Of a stretch of DNA of 64,000 nt, positions 12,007 to 23,363 are shown piece by piece. A model generated the notes under the pieces. The model made no database searches. It saw only the letters and a list, made by a program, of their open reading frames with translations, and was not told the DNA's origin. Where the stretch lies: the NCBI GenBank assembly GCA_020746995.1, contig JAGPXD010000002.1:2046001-2110000 (forward strand), read 5' to 3'. The DNA is from Plectosphaerella cucumerina (taxonomy: Eukaryota; Ascomycota; Sordariomycetes; Glomerellales; Plectosphaerellaceae). Position 1 is the first letter of the stretch, and every line of letters begins with the position of its first letter. The position numbers and the translations under genes were made by a program.

Positions 12007-12139
12007 ACCAAATAGCGGCTGTTTCCAAAACTGGCAAATTCACTACGTCGAGCGTCGGAGCGATTCCTGTCCTGCCTGGCAGAGCTTCTCGCACATCATG
12101 TCGTCGGGCGTCGTACAAAATGGTTCTGTTGAAGGCGAA

Positions 12140-13661
12140 TTATGTGTATTTTAAGGACATGTGGTTGCGTGCAAAGATCCCACTTCTGCTTCGAATCCCT
12201 GCAATACTTGTCCTGGCCCTTTTCATAATTGCGTCTTCGTCGAGGTGCATCAGCTTCCCGCCGCTTACCAGCATGTGGCCGTCCACGAGTACGGTTTCAA
12301 CCTCGGTACAGGCACCATGAACCAAGACAGTTACTGGGTCGATGCCGCCCGAAGCCACTTGCTTCGAGTCCCAAGGTGATGTCGACAGGCTCGTAGGAGC
12401 TACGATCACAATGTCTGCTTTCTTGCCAACTTCCAAGCTGCCGATTTGATCCTCTAGACCAAGGGCGCGGGCACCGTTGATGGTAGCCATCTCGAGCACT
12501 TGATAGGCATTGATCAGTCCTGCGTTTTGCCGCGCACCGCAGTGCAGCACCGATGCCAGATGCATCTCGCGGAACATGTCGTATGAGTTGTTGCACGGCG
12601 CTCCGTCCGTGCCGAGAGCCACGTTGACGCCCGCCGCGAGCATGTCGGGTATCGGCGCGATGCCGGATCCGAGCTTGAGGTTACTCGTCGGGTTGTGGCT
12701 GACGGTGCTCTTGCTCTCGCGAAGGATGTCGAAATCACCTGCGCCGGGATCCGGGTGCACCACATGTGCAAACACGCTCTTTGCGGATGTCAGGTTTGTG
12801 TCTTGACAGAACTGGAATGGACTGCAGTGATAATACTCGCGGTATATCTCGAGGTCGCGTGGGGCTTCAGCACAGTGCATGGTGACGCCAATGTTGTGTT
12901 TCCGGGCAGCTTCGCCGATACCGGCGTGTACGGAGCTGTGAGAGCCTCTGGGCGTGCCCGCCGACATCCACATGTGAAGTCTACCGTTCATAGACCCGTG
13001 GTACTTTTCATGAGCAGCGAGAGCTGAAGAAAGAGACATGGATGAGATGTCAAGGTCTCGGGGGTCCTTCATATTGAGTTGAGGATTTGTCTCAACCCCT
13101 TTGATCAGCTTGCCCTGTTCACTTGTTTAGTCAAGTTGTTCCCCTTGTATGCAATGGCAGTGCGTGGCTTACCAGACAAGCTCGAACTCCTGTCTCCTTC
13201 ACAGCTCGTACAACATTGTCCAGTCCGCTCTGGTGCGTGAGCATGGCCTCTAGGAAACACGTGGTCCCCGTCTTCAGCATCTCTGCAATTGTAAGCATGG
13301 CCGCGACATAGCCATCTCCTTGGGCGAAGTTTGTCTCCAGCGGCCATATGGCATCGCAAAGCCAACTATGAAGGTCTAGATTCTCGGCGAGCCCTCGAAG
13401 AAGCGACTGGCACAGGTGTGCATGTGTGTTGATGAGGCCGGGGATGATGATTTGGTTGGTGCAGTCGAGGACTTGCATGTCCAAAGCGGATGATTGATAT
13501 TTGGGCAAAAGGTCCGATGTCTTGCCAATTGCCGAGATGCGGCCGTTGTGGGTGAAGAGAGCGCCATCGAGAATAACTTCTCGGTATTTGTTGACGGTAA
13601 TGATGGTGGCATGGATAAAGAGACAGGGCTGGGCCGGCTCGTCGTGGTTGCTGCTCAACAT
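12140..13661 (-). CDS. Amidohydrolase, COG0402 type (guanine/8-oxoguanine/MTA-SAH deaminase or triazine-hydrolase-like)
   Basis: Two exons: 13173-13661 and 12140-13114 (58 nt intron, GTAAGC donor, GACTAAAC branch site), 487 residues. The metal site is clear: INTHAHLCQS (His-x-His), MHCAE, the His of VFAHVVH, and the Asp of ALGTDGAPCNN. SHNPTSNLKLGSGIAP and the end-domain motif GSLEVGKKADIVIV are typical of cytosolic deaminases and hydrolases acting on purines, S-adenosylhomocysteine-type compounds or s-triazines. The start at 13661 is the ATG closest to the family N-terminus (FIHATIITVN); the open frame continues upstream. The gene lies divergent from the NAT permease. The substrate is unresolved. 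Confidence 0.88.
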
Positions 13662-14217
13662 GGTCACGAAGAGTTCGAGACGGAATCCACAAGCCTCGGA
13701 AGCTGGTGATCCTAATTGTCGACATACATGAACTCGTTGGCCTTTAACCACCAAGAACAAAGGGAGTCGAGGCCGGTTAGATAAGGCATTGGCGGATATC
13801 TTGCTATCGGCCGAGGCGATGACAAAACACGTCAATGATAAGGCAGGCTGCGCTTCGGCCGATCGCGGCACACTATCGCGCTCATTCCCGGCGCGGCCGC
13901 GATTGTGCTTCCCATGATTGCAATCTCACACTAGGTCCATTTTTGGGTTCTTGGTTTCTTATCGTCCTGTCGACTCAGCATAAGAACGCCTTTACTCATG
14001 CACTGGCAGGATGGCGTTGAAGAATGACTGCAAGCTCGTTGGTCTACTTATTTGTCGCCTCCCGTTGCCTCCCGTCATTCTTCATCGGGAGTCACCATAA
14101 CCGGGCCCCATCTCCAACTCCTTGGACTTAGGGTGGGAAGTGCTGAAGCGTTGCAGTAAGTGCTAAAGTCGAAGAACTGCCAATGGCAACTAACAGGTGG
14201 TTTGTAGAAGAGACGTC
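13662..14217. promoter_or_regulatory. Divergent promoter with CGGCCG and GATA sites
   Basis: Start-to-start gap between the amidohydrolase and the permease. CGGCCG occurs at 13808, 13856 and 13894, the first two as TCGGCCGA. HGATAR sites lie at 13779-13784 and 13836-13841 (plus) and 13959-13964 (minus). The same two motif classes fill the other promoter gap of this gene group, which argues for common control by the resident Zn2Cys6 protein and a nitrogen GATA factor. Binding is inferred. Confidence 0.55.
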
Positions 14218-15998
14218 ATGGGCACCCAAGACATCGAGCAGAAATCGGCTTTGCCCGAGATCAGCTACTCCCCAGAAACCAATTCTTCGCCTTCTCTTGG
14301 CCAAGGAATGGTGACTAGCAAATGGCAGGAGACTGTCGCGGAGCTCAAATACACGTTCTTGACCAAGGACGGCTGGATTGGAGACTATGTATGACCTCTA
14401 AATCACCCTCACATCCCACTCACCTGCTGAACAAGATCCAGGACTACCTGTACCTGATCACGCCCAATATCTGGCCCTTGAACAGAAAGTACAAGGGCTA
14501 CAAGGCCCCGTTCTATGGCTTGAATGATCGGGTGCCTGTCTTGCTCACGCTGCTGCTTGGCCTGCAGCATGCCTTGACCATGATTGGTTCCATCGTCTCG
14601 CCGCCTCTCGCCATTGCTTCGGGTGCCTTCAACTTTGAGCCCAACATGACGGCGTACCTGGTCTCGACAGCCTTCATCACGACGGGCATTGCAACCGCAC
14701 TGCAAATCACGCGCCTGCACATTGTAAAGACGCAATTCTTCATCGGCACGGGATTGCTCTCCGTTGTTGGCCCGACATTCGACATCCTTCCCATCGTCTT
14801 TAACTACGCCGCGCTTCGCTATAGGAGCGGAACCTGCCCGGTCACCGAGGATGGCACTCAGGGTCCATGCCCTGATGCCTGGGGCGCCTGCCTGGGGACC
14901 ATGCTCTGCTGCGTTTGGATCCAGATCGGAATGGCATTCATCCCACCCAAGACGCTCAACAAGCTGTTCCCCAAGCTTATCACCGGAAGCTTGCTCACTC
15001 TCATTGGAGTCTACCTCATTGGAAACGGGCTGCAGAACTGGGGTGGGAGCTCCAACTGCCATGGCGGAGACGGCTTTTATGCGCTTTGCCCGAATATCGC
15101 TGCGCCGAAGCCGCTACCGTGGGGAGATCCCAAGCTGATCGGCCTCGGCTTCAGCGTGTTTGTCACCATCATCATTGTCGAAACCATAGGAGCACCGCTC
15201 ATGCGATCCGCTTCCGTCATCATCGGGCTTGCCGTCGGGTGCATCATCTCCGGGGTCACGGGGTATTGGTCCACTGAACAGATCGACCGAGCGCCCGGCG
15301 GCACCTTTCTCTGGGCACACACCTTTAACTTGTCCGTCGACGGAGCCCTAGTCCTGCCCATGATCATCATGTTTGCGTGTCAGGCAGTAAGCTGCATCCC
15401 CGACATCCTGGCAACGGCCGAGCTCTCGGATGTGGCAATCGAGGGGACCGAGTTCAACAGCCGAATCCAAGGCGGCATCCTCTGCGACGGCCTGGGCAGC
15501 TTTTTCAGCGCGCTCGGGACTGGCCCTCCCATGGTGGCGCAGGCGGGAAACAACGGCGTCATTGTCCTCACGGGCTGCGCGTCTCGTCGTGCTGGCTGGG
15601 CAGCCAGCGGGTTCTTGATTCTTATGGGCATTGCTGCCAAGTTCGGGGCCGTTTTCGCATCCATGCCGCCTTCGGTGCTTGGCGGCATGCAGGTGTTCCT
15701 TTACAGTACTATTGCTGTGGCCGGCGTACGTGTTCTTGCCTTTATTGCGTGGACACGCCGTGAGCGCTTCATTCTCACCGTCGCGTTGGGCCTTGGCTTC
15801 ATGGACATATGCCAGCCGGATTGGTTTGCAAGCATCCTGGACTACAGCGGCCCGAACGTCAACCTCGTGGGGCTCCAGCAGGGCATAAATCTAGCTGTCG
15901 AGACACCGTTTGTCATTGCAGCAATCGTGGGCGTGTTTCTGCATGTCATTCTGCCAGCAGACAAAAGCGCGCTGCCAACTGCTACGCTGGGCCAATAG
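14218..15998 (+). CDS. NAT-family (UapA/xanthine-uracil permease) transporter
   Basis: Two exons: 14218-14388 and 14442-15998 (53 nt intron), 575 residues, the length of fungal uric acid/xanthine permeases. The N-terminal tail ends in DGWIGDYDY, matching the UapA tail, and about a dozen hydrophobic helices follow. The NAT signature region reads GNNGVIVLTG, where UapA-type transporters have QNNGVIALTR. The helix-8 region reads SCIPDILAT, where UapA has the ESIGD-type sequence. The Glu and Gln that contact purines in UapA are therefore replaced, while the flanking fold (FNSRIQGGILCDGLG) is conserved. It is a plasma-membrane symporter by family, divergent from the amidohydrolase, and its ligand may be unusual. 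Confidence 0.92.
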
Positions 15999-17990
15999 GG
16001 CTTTCACTTGCGGGACTTTGGAATATAATATTATGAGCAGAATTTACCTAGCCAAGCAACATTGTATAGTAAAAGGTTGTTGTAGAAAGCTGTGTTAAGC
16101 CACTCACGACGGAACCATGCCAGCTCATACAGCAAACCAAGAGCGAGGTGACTGAAGTCCTTGGGGGATGCATATCGGGACGTTGAGTGACTGTCATCCT
16201 GAAACGGCGCGCACCATCTGGAACGACCGGTTCACTACCGTTGTGTACAAAACATGCATAAACCCCCGATTCGTAATAGTAACGAGAGCGTGGCTGAGCT
16301 TGGACTGAGCCGAGCCTGACCAAGAGTGCTGAGTACGCTAGACCTAACCAGGGCAGCACATTACTCGTGGTAAAACCTGGAACCTGCCAGTGTCACCCTT
16401 ATTGTCTTCTGGGGGGAGGGACGGGAAGAAGGGGGACTGGAGTTGGCGCAGCGTACTAGTAAGCAAGCCAGGAACACACCGTCGCACTAGGTAGCGCAGG
16501 TGGCACGCCTCAACCATCTTGGCTCGCTTGCGCGTTGCGCGTACGATGCCGCGATGAGAGACATGGAGTCGTAGGTTTTTGCTCGGTGCTTGGCTTGCTG
16601 ACGATCTGATCTGGACGACCCGACCGGTACTCGGCGGGTAGCACGACAGGCGGATCGGGTGCCAGACCAGAAGGGAGGATCTGGAGACACAGGTACCTGC
16701 CCAGTGCACCCGCGGTGGAGGCTCACTGTGGTAATTCAAGGGTAAACACGACACAAGCGTCGGCTGCATTCCTTAGCGTCCCATCCGTGACACGCGACCC
16801 GTTCTTTCCACTTTAGAGGTCGAGGATGGTCGATCTTTGCTGAGGACACGCGACCTGCTGCTCCCTTCAGATGCGGCACAGGTCGCACAAGAGATCAGGC
16901 CAAGACCAATCGTCGCACATCGTCCATCTTGATGCAACAATGCATCTGCGCACACCAAATGTTGAAATCAGTGCCTGCCCGGGCGGAAGGTGCGTCCCAG
17001 ATGTTGCCCGCCCGGGGCTGAGCACCTGCCCTGACTGGCTGACTCTATCTGCGCCGCTTCACGAACGGCCCGCCCCCTTGCGCCTTCCCCATCTTTTTCA
17101 TTTGGGAAGCTCCTGCCGACCGATAAAAAAGAGGTACCCAGCGCGGAAGTGAAGACAAGCACGGTAGGACTGGGGGCCTAGAATACGATCGCCCTTGGCC
17201 CTCCTGGCCCTGTATCCCTGAACCTGGCCTGGACCGCCCCTGCCCCCGCCCGCCACGGTGCTTGGTTGCACCTTTGGCGTCCGTCCCGCGCTGTCTGGAC
17301 CTCGATCCCTGCGCTACCCTTCCCAAGTTTCCTTCCATTGCCTCGCAGGCGTGGAGTCGTGTCGCCTTTCGCCGACCATTCCCAAACATTTATCACGGCC
17401 TCCAGCCCTACCGTGTGTTCTCCGCCGCTGCGCCCTTGTCAATTTCGTGTATTCACTCCTTTTCTTCCCTGTTCTGTTTTCTTTTCTTCATCCCCGCGCC
17501 CAGCATCGCGGGTGGCCTCCTGCTGCCTCACTTGTATCATTTCAACCAACAGGGCCAAGATCTGGGCAACGCACCCACCCCTTCTTTGGACCCCTCGCTT
17601 TTCGAAGACTGCGCCACTTCGGGCGAAAGACGGAGCAGCATCTCGCCCGACCCCACGACACTCTGAACAGGCTGCACCTGCAGGCATCAACCCCAGGCGT
17701 GCCGGTTTACCGCACCCTTTATCCGAGTTCGCCTCGTCTCGATTCGCCTGCCTGCCCTCTACCCCGGAACCCCTTCCCGTAATCAAATCTCCCGCCAGTG
17801 GCGTGCTTTTTGGCTGTCCATCAGTCCGACCAGCGCATCGCACCCTCGATCTGAACAGTCTTCGAGGAAACTCAATCCTCACTCTTCACGGAGAGCATCA
17901 TCGCCTTGCCTCCTCTTGAATCGACTCGACTACACGAATGGACAGGTGACGGGCGCTTCAACACGTCCCCGTCCCTCTGCCTCTGGCGCA
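15999..17990. other. Intergenic and CT-rich leader, no gene seen
   Basis: No convincing gene is visible. From about 17260 to 17990 the plus strand is strongly pyrimidine-rich (repeated CCTT/TTCC runs) and is probably the promoter and 5' leader of the sulfatase-domain gene. The overlapping open frames there have low-complexity Pro/Ser/Arg content and no family resemblance. Confidence 0.55.
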
Positions 17991-20894
17991 ATGCCTTGTC
18001 TCGGTTCCCCGATCCCCTTCCTCTTCTCCTCCTTTACTGTCGCCATCCTCGCCAGCAAGACCGTCCACCTGGTCGCACATTTTCCGACAGTACCCCTGAG
18101 CGCATTCATCCTCTACCTACCGACCTTTTTCTTCTTCGATGTGCTCGCAATATTCGTCCTTCGCCTGCTTCTGCAGACCGCGCGCGGTGGTTTCTTCCTG
18201 ATCGGCGTCGTTCTCGGCGGCCTCATCTCGTGCGTCGGCCCCCTTTACCCTCGGGCGAAGTGCGCCCAGGTTGCTAACCGGTTTCTAGCATCGCCGTTGT
18301 CGGTGGCGCCGCTTCGCAAATCGGCTTCTTCGTCCGCACCGGCGGCGAGCTGCAATGGCGCGATGCGCAGTCGTACGCTAACAAGGACGGTCTAACAGTC
18401 CTGATGACCGGCGCTGCTGCTGTAGCTGGCTTCACCGTCGCCATCTATGGCGCTGGATTCCTCCTCCGCAACATCATCCACAATGCCATCGGCAGCCTCC
18501 TCGAGTCGTTCGCCGACTACATCCTGGCCGGTAAGCCCCCTAGCATCCAATGCGCCTTGTCGTCTCCCGCTCACCTTCGCCCCAGGCTTCCGCCAGCTGG
18601 TCAAGCTCCGTCCGATGATCGCAACCTCATACCGACAACTCCGCACCAACAAACGCAGTCCTGCGCGAATCGAAGACGACGCCGAGAACATTGCCTCTAC
18701 GGAGATGCTGCTGTCCAAGGGCGGCCGCCGCGCCAGTGACGACCACGAGGACTTCACCACCATACACGATGGCGCGCGGGCGGAGAAGGATACCGCAAAC
18801 CAACGTTCAAGCCGCCGCCGCTGCCTCAGCCGCATTCCGCCTCGTCTCCCTGCCATCATCGGCTTCTTCCTCGTCAGCTTGTACCTGACCGTCGCTCACA
18901 TTGTTCGACCATCCCGGCCCTACAACTACATGTCCATCACCCTGCCCATCGCGATGCTCGATGTCTTCAGTAACAATGATGACTTCTGCACCCACCTGCG
19001 GCTCATATCGGACAACCCCTGGCCCTTGCCGGATGTCATCAAGAAGAAGGAGTGGAAGAAGCCCGGCCCGAATTTCAAAGGCTGGGAGCCGAGCGCAAAG
19101 AGCAAGCTGGCTGAAGAGTACCGTCGCAGGACCCCGGACTGGCTCCCTGACAGCCTTCCTCGGGGCTTCTTCCGCTGGGACCCCCAGAGGTTTACTAAAG
19201 GTTTCCTCGGCTCCTACGCGCAAGGGCCCCCCGACAAGGTGAACTGCCCCGACAACCCCGTGGGCTTGAATGGAGGACTTCCTTACTACAACCCCATCAC
19301 GGATCCTCTCAAGATCAGCAACCTCGACAACGACATTCTGGAGCCCCTGCGTGAGCCGTTTGCCAACGGTTCGGTGAAAATCAAGAACGTCGTCCTTGTT
19401 CTGATGGAAAGCCTGCGTCAGGAGTTCTGGCCGCTGCAACAGGGGACCCCGGAGTGGGACAATCTTATGCGGCCGCACGCCGACGACACGGACGAGGAGA
19501 AGGACAGGATCAACCGGCTCCTGTCGGAGATGGGGCCGCACATTGAACAGATCTCGGGGGTTCCTGGTAACTTCCGCGACCGGGAAGGCAAAGAGTACCC
19601 CAAGGCCGAGACGCTCTGGGATGACCAGAGCCAGCCTGGTTTTGGAGGCCTCAACATCAAGGGAGCCTCCACCTCCAGCACCATGTCGACCAAGAGCTTC
19701 GGCGCAAACCACTGCGGCACCTGGCCCTTGCCCGTTGAAAGTTTCGACGAGGCCGACATGGACGCTTACCAGCCATGCATCCCTCAGATCCTCGAGCTCT
19801 TCAACAAGGCGAAAAAGCTCGAGCGGGACATGGACGACTTCCGGAACCAGGAATGGCTCCCGGCTCTCATGGAGGGCGAGGTCGAGGAGTACGACCGGCA
19901 GGAAATTTTCGACAAGAAGTTGGGGTTCAAACATACCGTCACCCGGACGCAGATTGAGCACAGCCCCCGATTCAATGCCTCCGACGTCTTGTACCACATG
20001 GTCAACTACTTCGGCTACCCGGAGCCGGTCCTGAAACCCTTCATCACCGACCTGGTCCGGGACGCATCCGCGAACAAGAAGCGTCTCTGGATGTCACACT
20101 TCACAAGCACAACCCACCACGCCTGGGACACACCATCAGACTTCCCCAACGTTGACTACCTGCAGCACAAAGGCTCGTCGAGCTGGCACGAAGACTTCAA
20201 CAAGTACCTCAACACCCTCCGTTACCACGACAAATGGATGGGCGAGCTGATGCAGCTCTTCGATGACCTCGGCATGACCAACGAGACTCTGATCGTCTTT
20301 GTTGGAGATCACGGACAGGCGTTCAAGGAGGACTTCCACCAGGTGGCGACGTACGACAATCCGCACGTCACGAACCTCCGCGTCCCCATCACTTTCCGGC
20401 ACCCACACATGCCCCGAGTACAGCTCGAGGTCAACGCAACATCCATCTCGATACTGCCAACCATCCTTGATCTCCTTGCCAGCACAGGCTCTCTGGACGC
20501 GCGCGATACAGAAATGGCCACCGATCTTGTCCAGGATTACGAGGGACAATCATTGATCCGACCCTACAAGAAGTCGGACGGCAAGAAGCGCGCCTGGAAC
20601 TTCACCGTCATCAATTCGGGCGCCGGCATGCTGGCCGTGTCGTCCGCAGATGTTCCATACAAGCTGTCCATGCCACTGGAAAAGGTCTTCGAGTTCAAGG
20701 TCTCCAACCTGGCAACCGATCCGATGGAGCGCAACCTCGTTGCCGCCTGGACGTATGACGAGTTAATGACCGGCGTTCAGGACGCCATGGGCGAGGAGGC
20801 AAAAGAATGGGCCGCGGAAGCCATCGCCGTGGGCAAGTGGTGGGTCAAGGAAAGGAAGAGACTATGGCGATGGCGAGCGGTTCCCAACTATTAA
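17991..20894 (+). CDS. Integral membrane sulfatase-domain protein
   Basis: Three exons: 17991-18229, 18289-18530 and 18586-20894 (introns 59 and 55 nt), 929 residues. The first in-frame ATG starts a membrane region of about five helices (for example FLFSSFTVAILASKTVHLV, AFILYLPTFFFFDVLAIFV, AIIGFFLVSLYLTVAHIV), ending near residue 270. The large remainder is an alkaline-phosphatase/sulfatase-superfamily domain: NVVLVLMESLRQEF at its start, CGTWPLPVE, WMSHFTSTTHHAWD, and the metal-binding GDHGQ near residue 735. Such fungal proteins resemble lipoteichoic-acid-synthase-type phosphotransferases and sulfatases, with the catalytic part outside the membrane. The donor and acceptor substrates are unknown. 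Confidence 0.9.
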
Positions 20895-21876
20895 TACTGG
20901 GTGTGTGAAGGTCTGGGGTCATGTAGCATCAGCAATCGCGATTTCATCGTTCACATGAGGCAGGTGGTGTGGGTGAGGCGGTGAAGTGTCAATTTCGAAA
21001 AGGGGCACTGATGAGTCATCCGAATAGGGGCTGCAGTGGTCTCGACGCCTCTGATCTGATGGTCTTCTCTTTGAATCTTATTCGGGCTTGGGGGAACTGT
21101 CCAGCCTACGATGTTGTAGATTCCATGGATGTTGAGAACCCCGACATTCACCAAAGCTGGTCCTTGATCTACTCAAAGGTGAACTTGATCCTCTTTGCCT
21201 TTTCAGCAGTGATGCCCAGGTCCCCCGCAACAGCCACTTGTCCTCCACGCCGACACTCCAATCACTGAATTCCTTGCTGAGTTGGAATTGCCCTATCATC
21301 GAATATCCAAAGGGATGCCAGAGGTCTGTGAACGCTTCCGCAGTGCAGATGATGTGGACGGCGGGTTTCCTCGACACCTCGCTCCAAGCCCGGGGAACAG
21401 TTTCACTGCGGCGGGATCTCGGGGCGGGCAGCATCCCGCGACGTCGGCAGCCTTGATTCGCAGACCGAATGGTCAAATACATGCCACTTGGCTCTCGAGT
21501 ACCTGAGCTGTCACAGACGGCTTCTTCCCCTGGCTGTTATTGACCCGGACGGAGCCATGGTACTATCGATGCTTCAGTTGGCACTGAGTCGACGCAAACG
21601 ACGGTGTTCATGGCAATGATGCATCCAGGATCGGCCTTTCCACGACTTATGCCCATTCGCGGCTGCATCAATTGCCGGCATAGGTGTTTTCTCAGCCGCC
21701 GGACAACCGCTGCTGGGCGTCTTGTCGGGAGCGACGCACCGGCTATACATCTGCCTTGGCACGGGTCCGAGGGCAGAGACACCTCTTGGACGGGGGAATT
21801 CTCTTCATGAGACAAGCTTCGGTCTTCATTAGACTCTGTACGATGTGTGGTAGGCACGCCGACCAATACTGATCCA
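20895..21876. other. Intergenic, no gene seen
   Basis: The 3' flanks of two convergent genes. Only overlapping short frames are present. Confidence 0.55.
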
Positions 21877-23363
21877 TCAAGCCCGAGCGTGGTACCCGGC
21901 CGTGGAGTCGCGATGCATGCCACTCTCCACCTCGAATGTCGTGCTAACCATAATGCCGTTGTTCTTGTCGTCGGCCATGGAGCTGGATCCCGATGGAGCA
22001 GCGAGATGGCCAGGTTCCGCGACGAGCTCGTCCTCCGAGTCATTTTCCTTGAGCTGGGTGCCGCCGATGATGTTTGTTGTGATGCGGCTTTGGTGTGTTC
22101 GCTGGGATCGGTGGTGGCCTGCGGAGGAGAGCTCGTAGTGTCGGTAGCCAGAGTTGTTTCCGGCGGTCGAGCTGTGGCCAAGGATGACGGTTCGGAGAGC
22201 TGGAGATGGAGTGATTAGTAGGTAGATGGTTGGGGTCTGGGAGAGGGGGCACGTACGAGGGAGGCAGGTAGCGATGATGGCGACGGCTGTCTCGATCATA
22301 GACACGGTGCAAGTCAACATGGTCTCGTTCCGTTTCGAGTAGTACGCCCGGATGACTGGGCGGGTTAGCGATGTGTCAAGGGTGTAGGCGTAGTAGAGGC
22401 ACTCACTGCTTGCGATGACGACGAGGAAACCGAGACAGAAGATGGCGGCGACACCGATCTTCTGCTTGAGCTTCATCTGGAGGCTCATGACCATGGAAAT
22501 GGGCAAGCTGATGACTTGAGGCGTGTTAGTATGAGGGTTTCGGGACAAGGCATTGTTCTCTGCTTACTGGCTATGTCTGTGCCGATGTTCACTGTCGATG
22601 GTCAGTTGTTGTTGGTCAAGCCAAGAAGGTGATAACGTACAGAGAATCGTCAACCAGTAGTTGACCTCGGCGGCAGCGGGGTCGCATTGGTCTGTTGGAT
22701 TAGCTTTGGTCAAGGAGTCAGACAGAAGGTGAGCTCACAAGTCGGGTCCTGAGACCATCTCTTGTCGTGGGGGAAGCACTGGAAGATGATGTGGAAGAAG
22801 ATTGTTGTCCACGAAGCAGCCAAGATACCGAGGGCAATGTTGTAGATCATCTGCAGGCTCGTTCCGGGCGCAGCGAGTCTTTTGTAGAAGAGGACAAGGG
22901 CAATCTTGATGGCCCAGAGTGATGACACGTAAAGGATCGAGCCTTGTTCGGTGTTAGTACGGTTCGGATGGAGTTCATCCATGGATGGGATGCATACCAG
23001 GGACGATCATCTGTTCAAGTCAGTCAGAGCATCAGAGGAGGCGGCACCATATTGACTCACCTTCATGATCTGAACAAAGTTGTCGGGCCCAGCATTGGGA
23101 ATATCGGCCATGCCAAGGTTCCACATGTGCTGCTGGATGATGAGGTCGCCGATGAGGCAGCACGTAGCCAGGACGATGAGGCCATCATCAATAGCCACGG
23201 CGCCAAACTTGCGAACACGCACCCATAGCCGCGCCAAGACGAAGAGGACCGCGACGCAGGTACAGATGTACCAAGAAATCTGGGGTAATCGTCAGTCATG
23301 ACTCTCCTTTTTCCCGCGGGAGCCGCGTTCAATGCGTACAACTTGACCCCGGCCTTCGGCCAT
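21877..23363 (-). CDS. PTH11-like/fungal rhodopsin-domain integral membrane protein
   Basis: Nine small exons: 23340-23363, 23061-23279, 22998-23010 (13 nt), 22739-22942, 22641-22691, 22568-22591, 22407-22514, 22257-22355 and 21877-22199. The frame closes at 354 residues. Spliced segments give a seven-helix protein typical of the fungal rhodopsin-like/PTH11-related family: VISWYICTCVAVLFVLARLWV, DDGLIVLATCCLIGDLI, SILYVSSLWAIKIALVLFYKRL, a Trp/Phe-rich helix ending CFPHDKRW, NIGTDIAIISLPISMV, IGVAAIFCLGFLVVIAS, and a last helix before a polar tail of about 105 residues. The Cys of QCDPAAAEVNYW fits the conserved extracellular loop. It may act as a surface receptor, but the ligand is unknown. 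The first exon (8 codons) is the least certain. Confidence 0.82.

Noticed and set aside
9276..14217. UaY-type sites (TCGG-N6-CCGA) in the four-gene group
   Set aside because: No exact match with six-base spacing was seen; only zero-spaced TCGGCCGA and one eight-base spacing.
17258..17919. Overlapping open frames upstream of the sulfatase-domain gene
   Set aside because: All three plus frames are open because the region is pyrimidine-rich; it looks like leader, not coding sequence.
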